Source: Pseudobacteriovorax sp. (lineage in GTDB: Bacteria > Bdellovibrionota_B > Oligoflexia > Oligoflexales > Oligoflexaceae). Taken from it: a stretch of 64,000 nt of DNA. Positions 17,845-27,458 of this stretch are shown in pieces (the first letter of the stretch is position 1; each line of letters opens with the position of its first letter). The translations under genes were made by a program, and so were the position numbers. The DNA lies in the NCBI GenBank assembly GCA_013215145.1, contig JABSRP010000021.1:91663-155662 (forward strand), in the 5' to 3' direction. The notes beneath the pieces were generated by a model. That model was not told the DNA's origin. It worked only from the letters and a program-made list of their open reading frames with translations, and did no database searches.

Positions 17845-19095
17845 ATGTCAGAAATTATTGCCGTAATCGGACTAGGATATGTCGGGCTACCTTTAGCCGT
17901 AGCTCTATCAAAGCACTTTTCCGTTATTGGATTTGATAAAAGTACTGAGAGGATAGATCAACTTAAGGATGGAATTGACACGACTAAAGAAGTCTCGTCG
18001 GATTACTTGAAGTCTTCGACGATTTCGTTTTCTGCCGACGAAGAAAGTCTAAAAACTGCTACTGCTTATATCGTCGCGGTTCCTACGCCAATTGACAATA
18101 AGAAGAAGCCCGACCTCTCCATATTAGCAGCTGCGTCGGAAACAGTTGCTAGGTCCATCAATGCCGGTGATTTGGTAGTTTTTGAATCAACAGTATACCC
18201 AGGTGTAACTGAAGAATTTTGCGGACCGATTTTAGAGAAAACTTCAGGTCTAAATCTCTTTTCTGAAATTAAACTCGGCTATTCGCCCGAGCGAATTAAT
18301 CCGGGCGATAAAGAGAGGACTATTGATAAAATTGTTAAAGTAGTCTCTGGTCAAGATGAAGAAACACTTGAGCGAGTAGATAGTATTTATCGAAAAATCA
18401 TCACTGCGGGGACTCATCGAGCTCCAACAATCAAAGTTGCAGAAGCAGCTAAGGTTATTGAAAATACTCAGAGAGACCTAAATATAGCTTTAATGAATGA
18501 GTTAGCTATTATTTTTGATAAACTAGCAATCCGTACCTCTGATGTTCTGAAGGCAGCATCAACGAAATGGAATTTTTTGCCTTTTAAGCCGGGCTTGGTT
18601 GGCGGACACTGCATAGGAGTCGATCCGTACTATCTTACTTCTAAGGCTGAGGAAATCGGCTACAACCCACATGTGATCTTGGCAGGGCGGCGAATTAATG
18701 ACTCGATGGGCGAGTTTGTTGCCAACAAAGTCATTAAATTGATGCTTAAAAATGGTATGGATATTAAGGGGGATTCGGTAGGGGTTTATGGGATTACTTT
18801 TAAGGAGAACGTTCCTGATATCAGAAACTCTAAGATTCCGAGTATATTGAGCGAGCTTAGGGAGTTTGGCGTAACACCCTTGGTTTTTGATCCTCTCGCT
18901 GATCCTCAAGAGGTTAAAGATGAATACGGTGTCTCTTTAGTTTCTAAAGATGTAATATCAAATTGTAAAATTATTCTTCTGGCTGTTCCACACGGTAATA
19001 TATACTCTCAAGATAAAGACCTCTTTATTCAGTCAGAAGATAAGCTATTCATTGACATCAAGGGAGCTTTGCCTTCTAGTCTTTGGAGTCTGTAA
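17845..19095 (+). CDS. Nucleotide-sugar dehydrogenase, UDP-HexNAc type (TviB/WbpO-like)
   Basis: 416 residues. It oxidises the C6 alcohol of a UDP-sugar to the uronate with two NAD molecules. The NAD fold GLGYVGLPLA is at residues 9-18; VPTPIDNKKKPDL, YSPERINPGDK and the catalytic cysteine in GGHCIGVDPYYL near residue 255 are all present. Length and PERINPGD favour the UDP-N-acetyl-hexosamine group (TviB, WbpO, WbpA) rather than UDP-glucose dehydrogenase, but the substrate is not proven. First gene of an operon with three membrane proteins and a methyltransferase. Confidence 0.93.
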   Translation: MSEIIAVIGLGYVGLPLAVALSKHFSVIGFDKSTERIDQLKDGIDTTKEVSSDYLKSSTISFSADEESLKTATAYIVAVPTPIDNKKKPDLSILAAASETVARSINAGDLVVFESTVYPGVTEEFCGPILEKTSGLNLFSEIKLGYSPERINPGDKERTIDKIVKVVSGQDEETLERVDSIYRKIITAGTHRAPTIKVAEAAKVIENTQRDLNIALMNELAIIFDKLAIRTSDVLKAASTKWNFLPFKPGLVGGHCIGVDPYYLTSKAEEIGYNPHVILAGRRINDSMGEFVANKVIKLMLKNGMDIKGDSVGVYGITFKENVPDIRNSKIPSILSELREFGVTPLVFDPLADPQEVKDEYGVSLVSKDVISNCKIILLAVPHGNIYSQDKDLFIQSEDKLFIDIKGALPSSLWSL

Positions 19096-19115
19096 TCTAA
19101 GAGTAAAGTCTAAAC

Positions 19116-21080
19116 ATGCCGATCTTGCGAAAATTTTATGTGTTTGAGGCTTTAAAATCGAAAATACACATCGTAAGTCTTCCAGCTTTCCTGCTAGGAT
19201 TATCGCTTATAGCTTTCTCGTTGATGAATACTTGGGAGACTAGTTTACGGCCGTTATATGATCAAAACTATATTTCCGATTACATTGCTGGTATTTATAA
19301 GCCGTATGATATCCGAAGTGTAAGAGACTATAAATTCAAGGTTTCTAAAGAAGTCGGTTCAAGTACTCTATTGGCGGTGAACCCCTCAAAAAGTGGAAAG
19401 CATTTTTCTAGTATTGCGATTCAAATTGGTACCCATATGAGGTCAAATGAGTGCCGTTTGAAGGTTGTTGTCAACGGCAACAACTCCTCCGCCTTTAGGT
19501 CTTGCTTAGATATTGTAGATAATCAATATTTTTCATTTCAGCTCGAAAGACCCATTTCAGCTGGAGAGCATAGTCTCAGAGTTATCTGGGAAGCTTCGCA
19601 ACCGAACAAAAACTTTTTAGCAATATATGCAGCTCAAAAACAAGGAGAGCATTGGTTGTTGCCAATGACTGGTCAAGAGACCAAATCAGGTTTCGATGTT
19701 TTTACTCTGTTATATCGTTACGACTGGAAATTGAGTGTTTTTTATTCGATCGTTTTGGTCTTTTTCTTGCTAGGGTTGTCGGTAAAGAAAATGGTCTCGT
19801 CAATTATTATTGTGCTTTGCACTTTCTTTCTTGTTTTGACGACCTTAATGCCTCCTTTTTTTGTTGGACATGATGAGACAGCTCATCTTGATGTGTTTTT
19901 TTCGACTATAAATGTGGATGTACCACAGAATCAGATTATTTCTTTGATGAAAGAAGAAGATTTTTTTCGGTTGAATCAGGTTAAACCTCCAGATTCTGAG
20001 GATGCGTGTATACATTCTATTGTAGATGGCTCATGTGGAAGGAATAAACCTCAGTTAGAGTGGCTATATAATATTTATGCAAAAATAATTGGTATTTTTG
20101 GTGATATTAGTTCGCCAAAAGAAGTCTTAACGGGTGCGAGAGTCATTAATATTTGTGGCTTTGGACTTCTTTTTTTATTTATCGCCGTGTATTTTGGTAA
20201 ATTAGTTCTTGCAAGTAGTTTGGTCTTAACCTGTTTATTTGGTACGATCCTCGGACAGCTATCCACACTCACAAATGATATTCCACTTTATATTATTGGG
20301 ATTCTATTGATGCTTTTTTTATACGACTGTATCAAAAGTCGCAAACGTTTGGTTCCTAACTTCGTTTTTGTCGGTTTACTCGTATCCTTAGGACTAAATC
20401 TTGATGTCAGTGGTTTTTTTGGGCTTGCTGTTGTGATTTTGCTGCCAATGATTTTTATTTTAGGTAAAAAGAACTCAATATTAGTTTCAAAGTATCAATT
20501 TTGTTTGTCATTACTGATTGGGTTTATTGCTTCAATTTTCCTTCTTCCTATTCTTATGGCTATGATTGGTGAAATCGAAACTAGCTTGAAAGCTATCTTA
20601 CCAAATGCTGATATTGTAAAACAGATTTTTAGAAACTTGAGTCATAGGCAGACTTTTCAAGATTTGCTTTCAGCGACCTTCTTGTTTTTTAGATCGATAT
20701 TTTCGAGTTTTGTTTGGGGGCATTCTTATTATCAACCTTGGTCTTACCTCTTGCTTGCTCTGCTATTTATAGTTATCTATAGAGAATCTAAGTCCCATTT
20801 TAGCAGAAATATGATGATTGTATGCTTATTAGCATTTATAATGGGAATGAGCTTCATTCCTCTGATAAACTCGGCTCCGGGGTTGTCTGGATCAGTCGAA
20901 TGGGAACCTTTTTTGAAACCAAGGTTTTTAGCTCCCTTTCTGCCTACCATGCTAATGGGTTTTTTTTATACCATCAGGCAAAACATCGACAACTCTAATA
21001 TCTTAAGGTGTATCGGTTTCTTTTTGTTGAATGTGCTGTGCCTTGAGTTGCCGAGAATATACTTGGTAGATCGACTATGA
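19116..21080 (+). CDS. Large membrane protein, GT-C-like (DUF2142-type)
   Basis: 654 residues. One N-terminal helix is followed by a 170-residue soluble beta-rich region, then about ten helices. After the second helix the periplasmic loop begins FFVGHDETAHLDVFF, placing acidic residues where GT-C enzymes hold their catalytic aspartate, and LTNDIPLYIIG follows a later helix. This resembles DUF2142 proteins of O-antigen loci, so a lipid-linked sugar transferase facing the periplasm is the best guess. Four-base overlap with the next gene. Confidence 0.55.
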   Translation: MPILRKFYVFEALKSKIHIVSLPAFLLGLSLIAFSLMNTWETSLRPLYDQNYISDYIAGIYKPYDIRSVRDYKFKVSKEVGSSTLLAVNPSKSGKHFSSIAIQIGTHMRSNECRLKVVVNGNNSSAFRSCLDIVDNQYFSFQLERPISAGEHSLRVIWEASQPNKNFLAIYAAQKQGEHWLLPMTGQETKSGFDVFTLLYRYDWKLSVFYSIVLVFFLLGLSVKKMVSSIIIVLCTFFLVLTTLMPPFFVGHDETAHLDVFFSTINVDVPQNQIISLMKEEDFFRLNQVKPPDSEDACIHSIVDGSCGRNKPQLEWLYNIYAKIIGIFGDISSPKEVLTGARVINICGFGLLFLFIAVYFGKLVLASSLVLTCLFGTILGQLSTLTNDIPLYIIGILLMLFLYDCIKSRKRLVPNFVFVGLLVSLGLNLDVSGFFGLAVVILLPMIFILGKKNSILVSKYQFCLSLLIGFIASIFLLPILMAMIGEIETSLKAILPNADIVKQIFRNLSHRQTFQDLLSATFLFFRSIFSSFVWGHSYYQPWSYLLLALLFIVIYRESKSHFSRNMMIVCLLAFIMGMSFIPLINSAPGLSGSVEWEPFLKPRFLAPFLPTMLMGFFYTIRQNIDNSNILRCIGFFLLNVLCLELPRIYLVDRL

Positions 21081-22303
21081 CAATAAATCAGCCTAAAATA
21101 ACGGGCTACTCCTGCTTGTTTTTGGTTTTGCTATTGGCAGGTTCGTTTCTAGGAAATCTTTTTTATATTTTAGAGGTTTCAAAACCGAATAGTTATTCTC
21201 TTTTTTCATTTCCAGTATTCGTTACCTTTAGCTTAACTTTTTTCTTACTCAATCGAAAAATCCAATTTCCATCTTTCTATCGATTCGTTTCCGCTATTGT
21301 TCTCATCATTGGTAGTTTCAGTGTTATCAACTTCGTAAACTTATCAGTAGTCATTTATTCAATGACGAAAGTTTACTTTATTTTTATGATTCTCTATTTA
21401 TTAACTAAATTTTCTAAAACTCAAATAAACGAAATTCTGCGACTTTTTTGTAATTTTTACTATATTTCAATAGTCACCGCCCTAACCTTAATTTTTTTCG
21501 AGTATCTTGGAATGATCGATCTTCCTCCAAGGGCGATTGTCTACGATAATGGACATTACTTTCGTTTTGCTGGTCTTGGTTTCGAACTGGTAGATTTTGT
21601 ATTCTCATCATTTGCTGTGCTAATTATCGAGTTTTCGCTAAGAAATCATGTTAAGAACAGATCGATCACCCTGAGATTGATCCCCGTCCTATGTATTTAT
21701 TATGCCTATAGTAATGCGACCCCAATCTATCTTGCCGTAATTCTATTTGCAATTATTTCCTGCTTATTTGTCAGATCGAGTCTTTTTGTTTTGGTATCTG
21801 TAATTCTCTCATTCATATTTCTTTTTAATAGTGCTGAGATTTCGCAGATGATAAATAGCGTTTTGCGTTATTTCCCTAGATCCGATTCTGGTTTGGTGCC
21901 AGGTAGTGCTTTATATAATCGAATTTATCCAAGCCTTTATTATTTAGGTGTGTTGCGAGATAACCTTTTTGAACTTCCTCTGGGGTTTTCCGGTTCTTAT
22001 AAGTCCTCCTTGAATGCAGGCGTGTTTTCTATTTTCAACTTTACAGCTATACCGTTTGGTTTTCTGCAAATGTTAGGTGACGGTACTATATTAGCATTGT
22101 TGGCCTTTTTTTCTTCGATTGTTTATATTTTTCGCATCATAAATGCTTCTTTCAAGTCTAGGGAGACGCTTTGCTATGCATGTATCCTTGGTTTATGTTT
22201 GGGTTATACGATCACACAAGGTAGTTACTTGAATTTTACTGTGCTAGGTCTTTTTTTTATATCACTGGAGTTATTGCGTCGTGGAGTTGATGGTGAATTT
22301 TAA
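21077..22303 (+). CDS. Multi-spanning membrane protein, candidate Wzy-like polymerase
   Basis: 408 residues with about eleven hydrophobic helices and one larger periplasmic loop (about residues 255-315, with basic and aromatic residues such as YFPRSD and NRIYPSLYYLG). This topology is that of O-antigen polymerases/ligases, which share little sequence. It starts in the stop of the previous gene (ATGA) and is followed by a Wzz-like protein, which supports Wzy. A flippase Wzx was not seen. Confidence 0.5.
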   Translation: MTINQPKITGYSCLFLVLLLAGSFLGNLFYILEVSKPNSYSLFSFPVFVTFSLTFFLLNRKIQFPSFYRFVSAIVLIIGSFSVINFVNLSVVIYSMTKVYFIFMILYLLTKFSKTQINEILRLFCNFYYISIVTALTLIFFEYLGMIDLPPRAIVYDNGHYFRFAGLGFELVDFVFSSFAVLIIEFSLRNHVKNRSITLRLIPVLCIYYAYSNATPIYLAVILFAIISCLFVRSSLFVLVSVILSFIFLFNSAEISQMINSVLRYFPRSDSGLVPGSALYNRIYPSLYYLGVLRDNLFELPLGFSGSYKSSLNAGVFSIFNFTAIPFGFLQMLGDGTILALLAFFSSIVYIFRIINASFKSRETLCYACILGLCLGYTITQGSYLNFTVLGLFFISLELLRRGVDGEF

Positions 22304-22964
22304 GAAAAAAATTCTGATTTCCATACTTAGTTTGCCATTCATATTTATAGTGGCCATGGCGCATAGTCAAATTAACTTTGATACAAGTAAATTCCATTAT
22401 TTTAATACAAATCTAACTTATGCCATCGAAGGCTACAACGATATGTTTGCCAGCGATCTAGCTCCTCAAGATGAAATTAAAAATTCTCTGATTAGCGAGT
22501 TTAAAACTGTTAGTGTTTCTAGGTCAGGAATGAATATCATTATTTCTCTGTATTCCGATGAATTAATTAATGAGGCTGAGACTCTACCTATAATCGATAA
22601 AAAAGTATCTATTGCAGCTGAGCGATATTTTATGATGTTAGACAGTAAAAATAAGAGTATTCTATCGGAACTTGAAAGAGTCGAGAATTTGGGTTCTTTC
22701 GAGAGGGATTCAGCAGTTCTAAATTCTATTTATATCCTCAAAACAGAAAGACTAATAATTAACTTAAAAAGTAGCTATAGATTTTTAACTGGTGACGAAA
22801 AAGTGGTCCGATTGAATCACCGGTTCAATTTGAAGATTGATAATACTCCAAAACAGCCAGTTATAAAATATATGCTGTTTTACGGGTTTATATTCTTCCT
22901 TTTCGTCGCGTTCTATCATGATCTAAAATCACTAATTTCAATTTGGAGAAGTAGGTCGCAATGA
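22281..22964 (+). CDS. Bitopic membrane protein, candidate chain-length regulator (Wzz-like)
   Basis: 227 residues. One helix lies near each end (residues about 12-27 and 195-213) with about 165 residues between them, largely helical and polar, the layout of Wzz/PCP1 proteins, though shorter and without the proline-rich motif near the second helix. It overlaps the polymerase candidate by 23 bases; GTG at 22281 or ATG at 22290 could be the start. The call rests on topology and neighbours. Confidence 0.45.
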   Translation: MELMVNFKKKILISILSLPFIFIVAMAHSQINFDTSKFHYFNTNLTYAIEGYNDMFASDLAPQDEIKNSLISEFKTVSVSRSGMNIIISLYSDELINEAETLPIIDKKVSIAAERYFMMLDSKNKSILSELERVENLGSFERDSAVLNSIYILKTERLIINLKSSYRFLTGDEKVVRLNHRFNLKIDNTPKQPVIKYMLFYGFIFFLFVAFYHDLKSLISIWRSRSQ

Positions 22965-23644
22965 GCTTTAATCGATGGTCCGACACCTATGAATCGGAAA
23001 TAAAGAAATCAGCGCCGTTGCCTATCGGAGATTATTCTAAATTCGTAGTCTATAAGGCTGAAAAAATTTGCGAGATTATCGAAAAAAATTTGCTCTCTAA
23101 TGAAAGAGTCAAAATTTTGGACTGGGGTTGTGGTAATGGAGTTCTAGATAAAATGCTCCAGGACAGAGGATTTCAAGTTGCGGGTATTGATGTTTCCCCA
23201 AAAATGATTGATCTTGCGAAGCGTTTAAATCCAGGATCAGAATTTCAAATTTTTGATGGTGTGTCTTTGCCAATAGACATGGAGTCTGTGGATGTTTGTA
23301 TATGCGTTTGTACTCTTCAGCACATAGCAAAGCCTAACCGCAAGCAAGTTTTTCGAGAGATGTTTAAATCTATCAAGAGGGGAGGAATCTTGATCATATA
23401 CGAACATAATCGATGGAACCCCTTGACTAGAGCAACAGTTTGGAGATGTCCCTTTGAAAACATTCAGTATGTTTCTGTTCGTGAATTAAAAAAAATCGTT
23501 CTTGATCAACCGTATAAAACTGAATTTAGTATTAAATACCATTTGAGTATTCCTCGGCAAGGGCAAGTTATAAATTCCTTGGATAGGCTATTTGAAAATT
23601 TTCCATTAGGTGTCCAATATACGGCAATCATCAAAAAACTATAG
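22961..23644 (+). CDS. SAM-dependent methyltransferase (class I)
   Basis: 227 residues, soluble. The SAM-binding fold begins ILDWGCGNG near residue 50; GIDVSPKMIDLAK, VDVCICVCTLQHI and GGILIIYEHN follow in the expected order. It starts inside the stop of the preceding gene (ATGA), so is coupled to it. In this setting it may methylate a sugar, possibly the chain end recognised by Wzt, but the acceptor is unknown. Convergent with the aminotransferase gene, overlapping six bases. Confidence 0.85.
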   Translation: MSFNRWSDTYESEIKKSAPLPIGDYSKFVVYKAEKICEIIEKNLLSNERVKILDWGCGNGVLDKMLQDRGFQVAGIDVSPKMIDLAKRLNPGSEFQIFDGVSLPIDMESVDVCICVCTLQHIAKPNRKQVFREMFKSIKRGGILIIYEHNRWNPLTRATVWRCPFENIQYVSVRELKKIVLDQPYKTEFSIKYHLSIPRQGQVINSLDRLFENFPLGVQYTAIIKKL

Positions 23645-24745
23645 CTCTTTGATCACTTTTGCGATGTGTTCTACTACCTTATGCATATCCTTACTTTTTA
23701 ATGAAGGATACATTGGCAATGAAAATATTTCCTTGCTTGCCTTTTCAGTTTCGATTAATGGCTGATCCTGGCTATAGGTCTTGTATGGAGGCATGGTGTG
23801 AATTGGCCATGGATAGCTTACATTTAAGTTTATATCAAATTCTCTTAGCTTTTCGATGATTCTATCGCGTTGTTTATGCCTAACTACATAAAGGTAATAT
23901 GCGTGGGAGTTATGCGCTTCAATTATTGGGGTTTGTAGAGATTCGATAGAGCTTAGCTGCTGATCATAAAAATGGGCAATTTGTTTGCGCTTCTCTAAAT
24001 AGTTATCTAATTTTTTAAGCTTAAATCTCAAAATTTCTGCTTGAACTTCATCTAGTCTCGAATTAAAGCCTTGCGTTTCCGCGAAGTATCGACCTTTCAT
24101 GCCGTAAAATTTAAGTTGTCGGATCACGCTTTCAATTTTTGGATCATTGCAGGTTATCATTCCCCCATCACCATAAGCTCCTAGGATTTTCGTCGGATAA
24201 AAAGAAAACGAACCGACGTCACCTAAACCACCTGCCTTACGTCCTTTATACAAAGCTCCATGTGCCTGTGCACAATCCTCTAGAATTTTTATATCATGAG
24301 ACTTTGCTATTTCAGTCAACAAATCCATGTCCACACACTGACCATAAAGATGAACCGGTACAATACATTTAGTTTTTGGTCTAATAGCCTCCTCAAGTTT
24401 TTCTAAACTCATTAGGAATGTATTTGGATCTATATCAACGAACCTTGGAATACATCCAGCGTTTACGATTGCACATACAGTGGGTACAGCAGTATTAGAA
24501 ACGGTAATCACTTCGTCGCCAGGATTTAAGCCAAGAGCCAATAGGGAAAGAGTTATAGAATTAGTACCATTATCAACACCGATTCCGAATTGGGTCTCAC
24601 AATAAGTTGAAAACTCTTTTTCAAAAGCTGCTGAACTTGGCCCAAACATTAGCCTTCCCGAACCAGCAACTTTTTCAAACGCTTTAAGAATATCTGTTTT
24701 TTCTTCCTCGTACTCGTCTAGATAAGCCCAAACTCCAATCGTCAT
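23639..24745 (-). CDS. DegT/DnrJ/EryC1-type sugar aminotransferase
   Basis: 368 residues. This PLP enzyme transfers an amino group to a keto-sugar nucleotide. VDNGTNSITLSLLALG, EDCAQAHGALY and the PLP lysine in FYPTKILGAYGDGGMI near residue 182 are clear. Overall it resembles the FdtB/QdtB group that aminates C3 of dTDP-3-keto-6-deoxyhexoses, and an FdtA-like isomerase lies in the same operon. C4 amination after 2,3-dehydration is the alternative. It is one base from the upstream oxidoreductase, last in the deoxysugar operon. Confidence 0.92.
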   Translation of the reverse strand: MTIGVWAYLDEYEEEKTDILKAFEKVAGSGRLMFGPSSAAFEKEFSTYCETQFGIGVDNGTNSITLSLLALGLNPGDEVITVSNTAVPTVCAIVNAGCIPRFVDIDPNTFLMSLEKLEEAIRPKTKCIVPVHLYGQCVDMDLLTEIAKSHDIKILEDCAQAHGALYKGRKAGGLGDVGSFSFYPTKILGAYGDGGMITCNDPKIESVIRQLKFYGMKGRYFAETQGFNSRLDEVQAEILRFKLKKLDNYLEKRKQIAHFYDQQLSSIESLQTPIIEAHNSHAYYLYVVRHKQRDRIIEKLREFDINLNVSYPWPIHTMPPYKTYSQDQPLIETEKASKEIFSLPMYPSLKSKDMHKVVEHIAKVIKEL

Positions 24746-25696
24746 TTATATTTCCTTTTTGATTAGCTGGTTCTTCAATTTATCAAGACCTTCTGCATCA
24801 TATAAAATGTTTTGATAAGAACTCTGAAAGTCTTTTTTTTCTATTGAGTCTAGAAAGCTTGATAAAAACCTTTGGAAAGAGCAGCTAGGATTTATTTTTT
24901 TAGAAATCCGGTGACCGTTCGCTTGCCCAGAGATCTCTAATTGTAGGTTTTTAGTTGCGGAAAAAATTCTATTACTTTCTAAGTAGACTTCTTTATTCGT
25001 TAGAGAAATAAAGTTTCGATACTGATAATCAAAGCCAAACTCTCCGGTTATACAAGATCCATCTTGGAAGAGAGAAGTGAAGTTAAACGAATAGATTAGG
25101 TCATTTTTGATTATCTGAAAGCCATTTAGTTCATAAATTTGTTTTGGATAAAAAAATCGTCCTGGTGAAATCGCATAGGCGGCTAAATCAAATATAGCCC
25201 CACCACCCATTTCTGGGTTTAGTCTGAAGTTTCCTTCTTTAAATATAGGAAATTGAAACGAGAGATGGATTTTACTTGGGTTAGACTTATATTCCTCGAA
25301 AGTTCTCTGTATTTCATAAAAAACATCGTGAAATAAGAAAATATTAGCCTCACCAAGTCCTAGTCTTTTTTTCTCTGCTTGCTCGATAAGTGCTTTAGTA
25401 TTTTCTAATGATAAGGTCGCTGGTTTATCTAGTATAACATGTAACCCTTTTTCTAAGGCAGATAGAGCTAACGGAAAGTGTAAATCATTGCTTGTGGTAA
25501 TGTAACAAATTGAAGCTGCACTTTCATTGATAGCTTTTTTGTAGTCGGAGAATACCTTACCTATTTTTTTCTCCTCAAGAAACAGCCTTTTCTTTGAGAC
25601 AGAAGCGACGTCAAATTCATGGAATCCACAAGCATTGAAAGCATCATACGCTTTTTTTTGAAAGAAATTGGAATTTCCCAATACCAAGAGTTTCAT
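24746..25696 (-). CDS. Gfo/Idh/MocA-family sugar oxidoreductase (3-ketoreductase candidate)
   Basis: 316 residues. The N-terminal Rossmann fold begins KLLVLGNSNF, less canonical than GxGxxG. The LHVILDKPATLS block near residue 92 carries the conserved lysine of the family, and the C-terminal domain has MGGGAIFDLAAYAI. Sequence and place next to an NDP-hexose 2,3-dehydratase recall the NDP-hexose 3-ketoreductases of macrolide and spinosyn sugar pathways. That assignment is inference from the neighbourhood. Confidence 0.8.
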   Translation of the reverse strand: MKLLVLGNSNFFQKKAYDAFNACGFHEFDVASVSKKRLFLEEKKIGKVFSDYKKAINESAASICYITTSNDLHFPLALSALEKGLHVILDKPATLSLENTKALIEQAEKKRLGLGEANIFLFHDVFYEIQRTFEEYKSNPSKIHLSFQFPIFKEGNFRLNPEMGGGAIFDLAAYAISPGRFFYPKQIYELNGFQIIKNDLIYSFNFTSLFQDGSCITGEFGFDYQYRNFISLTNKEVYLESNRIFSATKNLQLEISGQANGHRISKKINPSCSFQRFLSSFLDSIEKKDFQSSYQNILYDAEGLDKLKNQLIKKEI

Positions 25697-25707
25697 TTTT
25701 TGACCTA

Positions 25708-27045
25708 CTAAGGATAAATGGCTAATAGATTCCTGATTTCAATGTTTAATAATCCAGCTACCAAGGCCTCATCGAGTTCTTTTCTATTCATCCATCGAAA
25801 TTTATCTGAAGATAAATCAGGTATCTCGTTGTTAGCCTCAATGATTAGGTAGTTACTAATAAAATTTAAAAACCTCCCACCTTCCTCTGATTGAAAGCTC
25901 GAGTGAGTAATTCTCGAATTGCTCGCAGAAAGTTTCAACTCCTCTACAATCTCCCATTGATAATACTCAGATGTGTTTTCCTTAGTCTCTGATTGGAACG
26001 TGGGTCCGATCGCGATATAATTTTCTATTCCTGGTTCGGCATAAAGACGAACAAGGAAATGAAGGGAGTTCGTCTTTTTTTTGACAATGAGTCCAATAAC
26101 ACCACAATTATGGTGTTCTAGAATAGGTTGGTCCCAGTATTTTACTTCTCTTGATTCTATCTTAACTGCTATGGGGGTGACGCTGAATTCTGCTCTATTT
26201 ATATGCCTGAATGACTGATCGCTAAGCTTCCAATCTTTGCAATCACTGAGTGCAATTTTTTGAACCTGATATTCAATACTTTTCCTGTAGCTATCTATCC
26301 AATCTTCGGTAGTTGAAGTGTTTGACTCATTTTCAGAATTATTACTTATTGAAGCTGCAAAGCAAGCAAATACCGTTCTAGAGTCCATATTTACGACTAA
26401 ATCGGATTTCATGAGTTGCTTAAGCGCATCATAGGATACCCACCGAAAATTTTCTTGGTCTTCTAACTTATTATCGACCCAAACAACAATATTTCGATTT
26501 TTTTTTCGAAAAAATTTTTTACCTTGTTCACTTTGCAGTGTGTCTACCTGAATCTTATCGATTGTTGCGCTAGTAAAGTAATCGAGATAAGGTGGGATAG
26601 TCCCTCCGTGAACCTGCGTGTAATTGCTTTTTGTTGCTTGAACTGTAGGGGAAATTTGGGCTAGCTTTGGATTTCCTGGCTCTACCTTAGCTTGTACTAG
26701 GAAATATATCTTGTCACCGACTCGTTTGGCTAAGTATCCCAGGATACCTACTTCAGGTTGATTAATAATGGGCTGGTCCCAAGTTAATTTTTGATTTCCA
26801 ATTTTGGAACTAACTCTTACCGCCTCTATCGAGAAAAATTTTCCAGATTCGTGCTTTATGTCGCTCTCATCATCAGCTAAATTCCATTGCCTTAGCTCTG
26901 GAAAAGTTGTCTTTTCAATTTTTATTTCAATATTCTGTTCGCATTTTTTTAACCAGTTTAATGTTTCGCTAACCTCTTCTCCTGTTTCAGGGTAGTGGGG
27001 TAAAGTTTTTACGGTCTCTTTAAATCTATGTTCAAGCTCTCTCAT
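25708..27045 (-). CDS. NDP-hexose 2,3-dehydratase
   Basis: 445 residues with the internal duplication characteristic of the family (EvaA, TylX3, SpnO, OleV). Each half carries a WDQPI..GI/VIG segment (near residues 97 and 310) followed by a PG(N/I)-rich loop and an I(S/G)PT(V/F)Q strand. These enzymes remove the C2 hydroxyl of dTDP-4-keto-6-deoxyglucose as the first step to 2,6-dideoxysugars. Such enzymes are best known from antibiotic clusters, so presence in a cell-surface locus is noteworthy. Starts within the stop of the upstream ketoisomerase. Confidence 0.88.
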   Translation of the reverse strand: MRELEHRFKETVKTLPHYPETGEEVSETLNWLKKCEQNIEIKIEKTTFPELRQWNLADDESDIKHESGKFFSIEAVRVSSKIGNQKLTWDQPIINQPEVGILGYLAKRVGDKIYFLVQAKVEPGNPKLAQISPTVQATKSNYTQVHGGTIPPYLDYFTSATIDKIQVDTLQSEQGKKFFRKKNRNIVVWVDNKLEDQENFRWVSYDALKQLMKSDLVVNMDSRTVFACFAASISNNSENESNTSTTEDWIDSYRKSIEYQVQKIALSDCKDWKLSDQSFRHINRAEFSVTPIAVKIESREVKYWDQPILEHHNCGVIGLIVKKKTNSLHFLVRLYAEPGIENYIAIGPTFQSETKENTSEYYQWEIVEELKLSASNSRITHSSFQSEEGGRFLNFISNYLIIEANNEIPDLSSDKFRWMNRKELDEALVAGLLNIEIRNLLAIYP

Positions 27046-27458
27046 TTCCCCTCGAATCTCCGTATATACTCTAAATAGTCCGACTTCGTACGTAGAGACT
27101 TGGCAATATCGTAATTAGTGCTGGCAATCACAAGTGCTACCGCATCTACAGTAAAATTCTTCATAGAGGTAAACACAAGAGGGGGCATGTAAAGTCCTCT
27201 CTTGGGATCGTCAAGTTTAAATGTCTTTATGTTGTTCTCGTCTTCAAAAGAAATGTCAAACGATCCATTGACCGCAGTAATAACCTGATGGGTATCGATA
27301 TGGGCATGTCCACCGCGATCTGACGTTATCCCATGCATATAAAAAATTCTATTAATCTCGAAGGGAATTTGCTCATATTTTTCTATTGCTGTTAATGTGC
27401 CTCTAGAGTCTTCAATTGATGGGAACTCTATCCATTTGATTTCGTCTAATAGCGACAT
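27042..27458 (-). CDS. Sugar 3,4-ketoisomerase, FdtA/QdtA-like cupin
   Basis: 138 residues from the ATG after GAGG; a GTG five codons earlier lies in the ribosome site. A single cupin domain with GGHAHIDTHQVI near residue 52 and LYMPPLVFTSMKNF near 93, typical of the WxcM/FdtA group that converts dTDP-4-keto-6-deoxyglucose to the 3-keto isomer for C3 amination. It overlaps the GT2 gene by about 47 bases and the dehydratase by four. Confidence 0.88.
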   Translation of the reverse strand: MSLLDEIKWIEFPSIEDSRGTLTAIEKYEQIPFEINRIFYMHGITSDRGGHAHIDTHQVITAVNGSFDISFEDENNIKTFKLDDPKRGLYMPPLVFTSMKNFTVDAVALVIASTNYDIAKSLRTKSDYLEYIRRFEGK

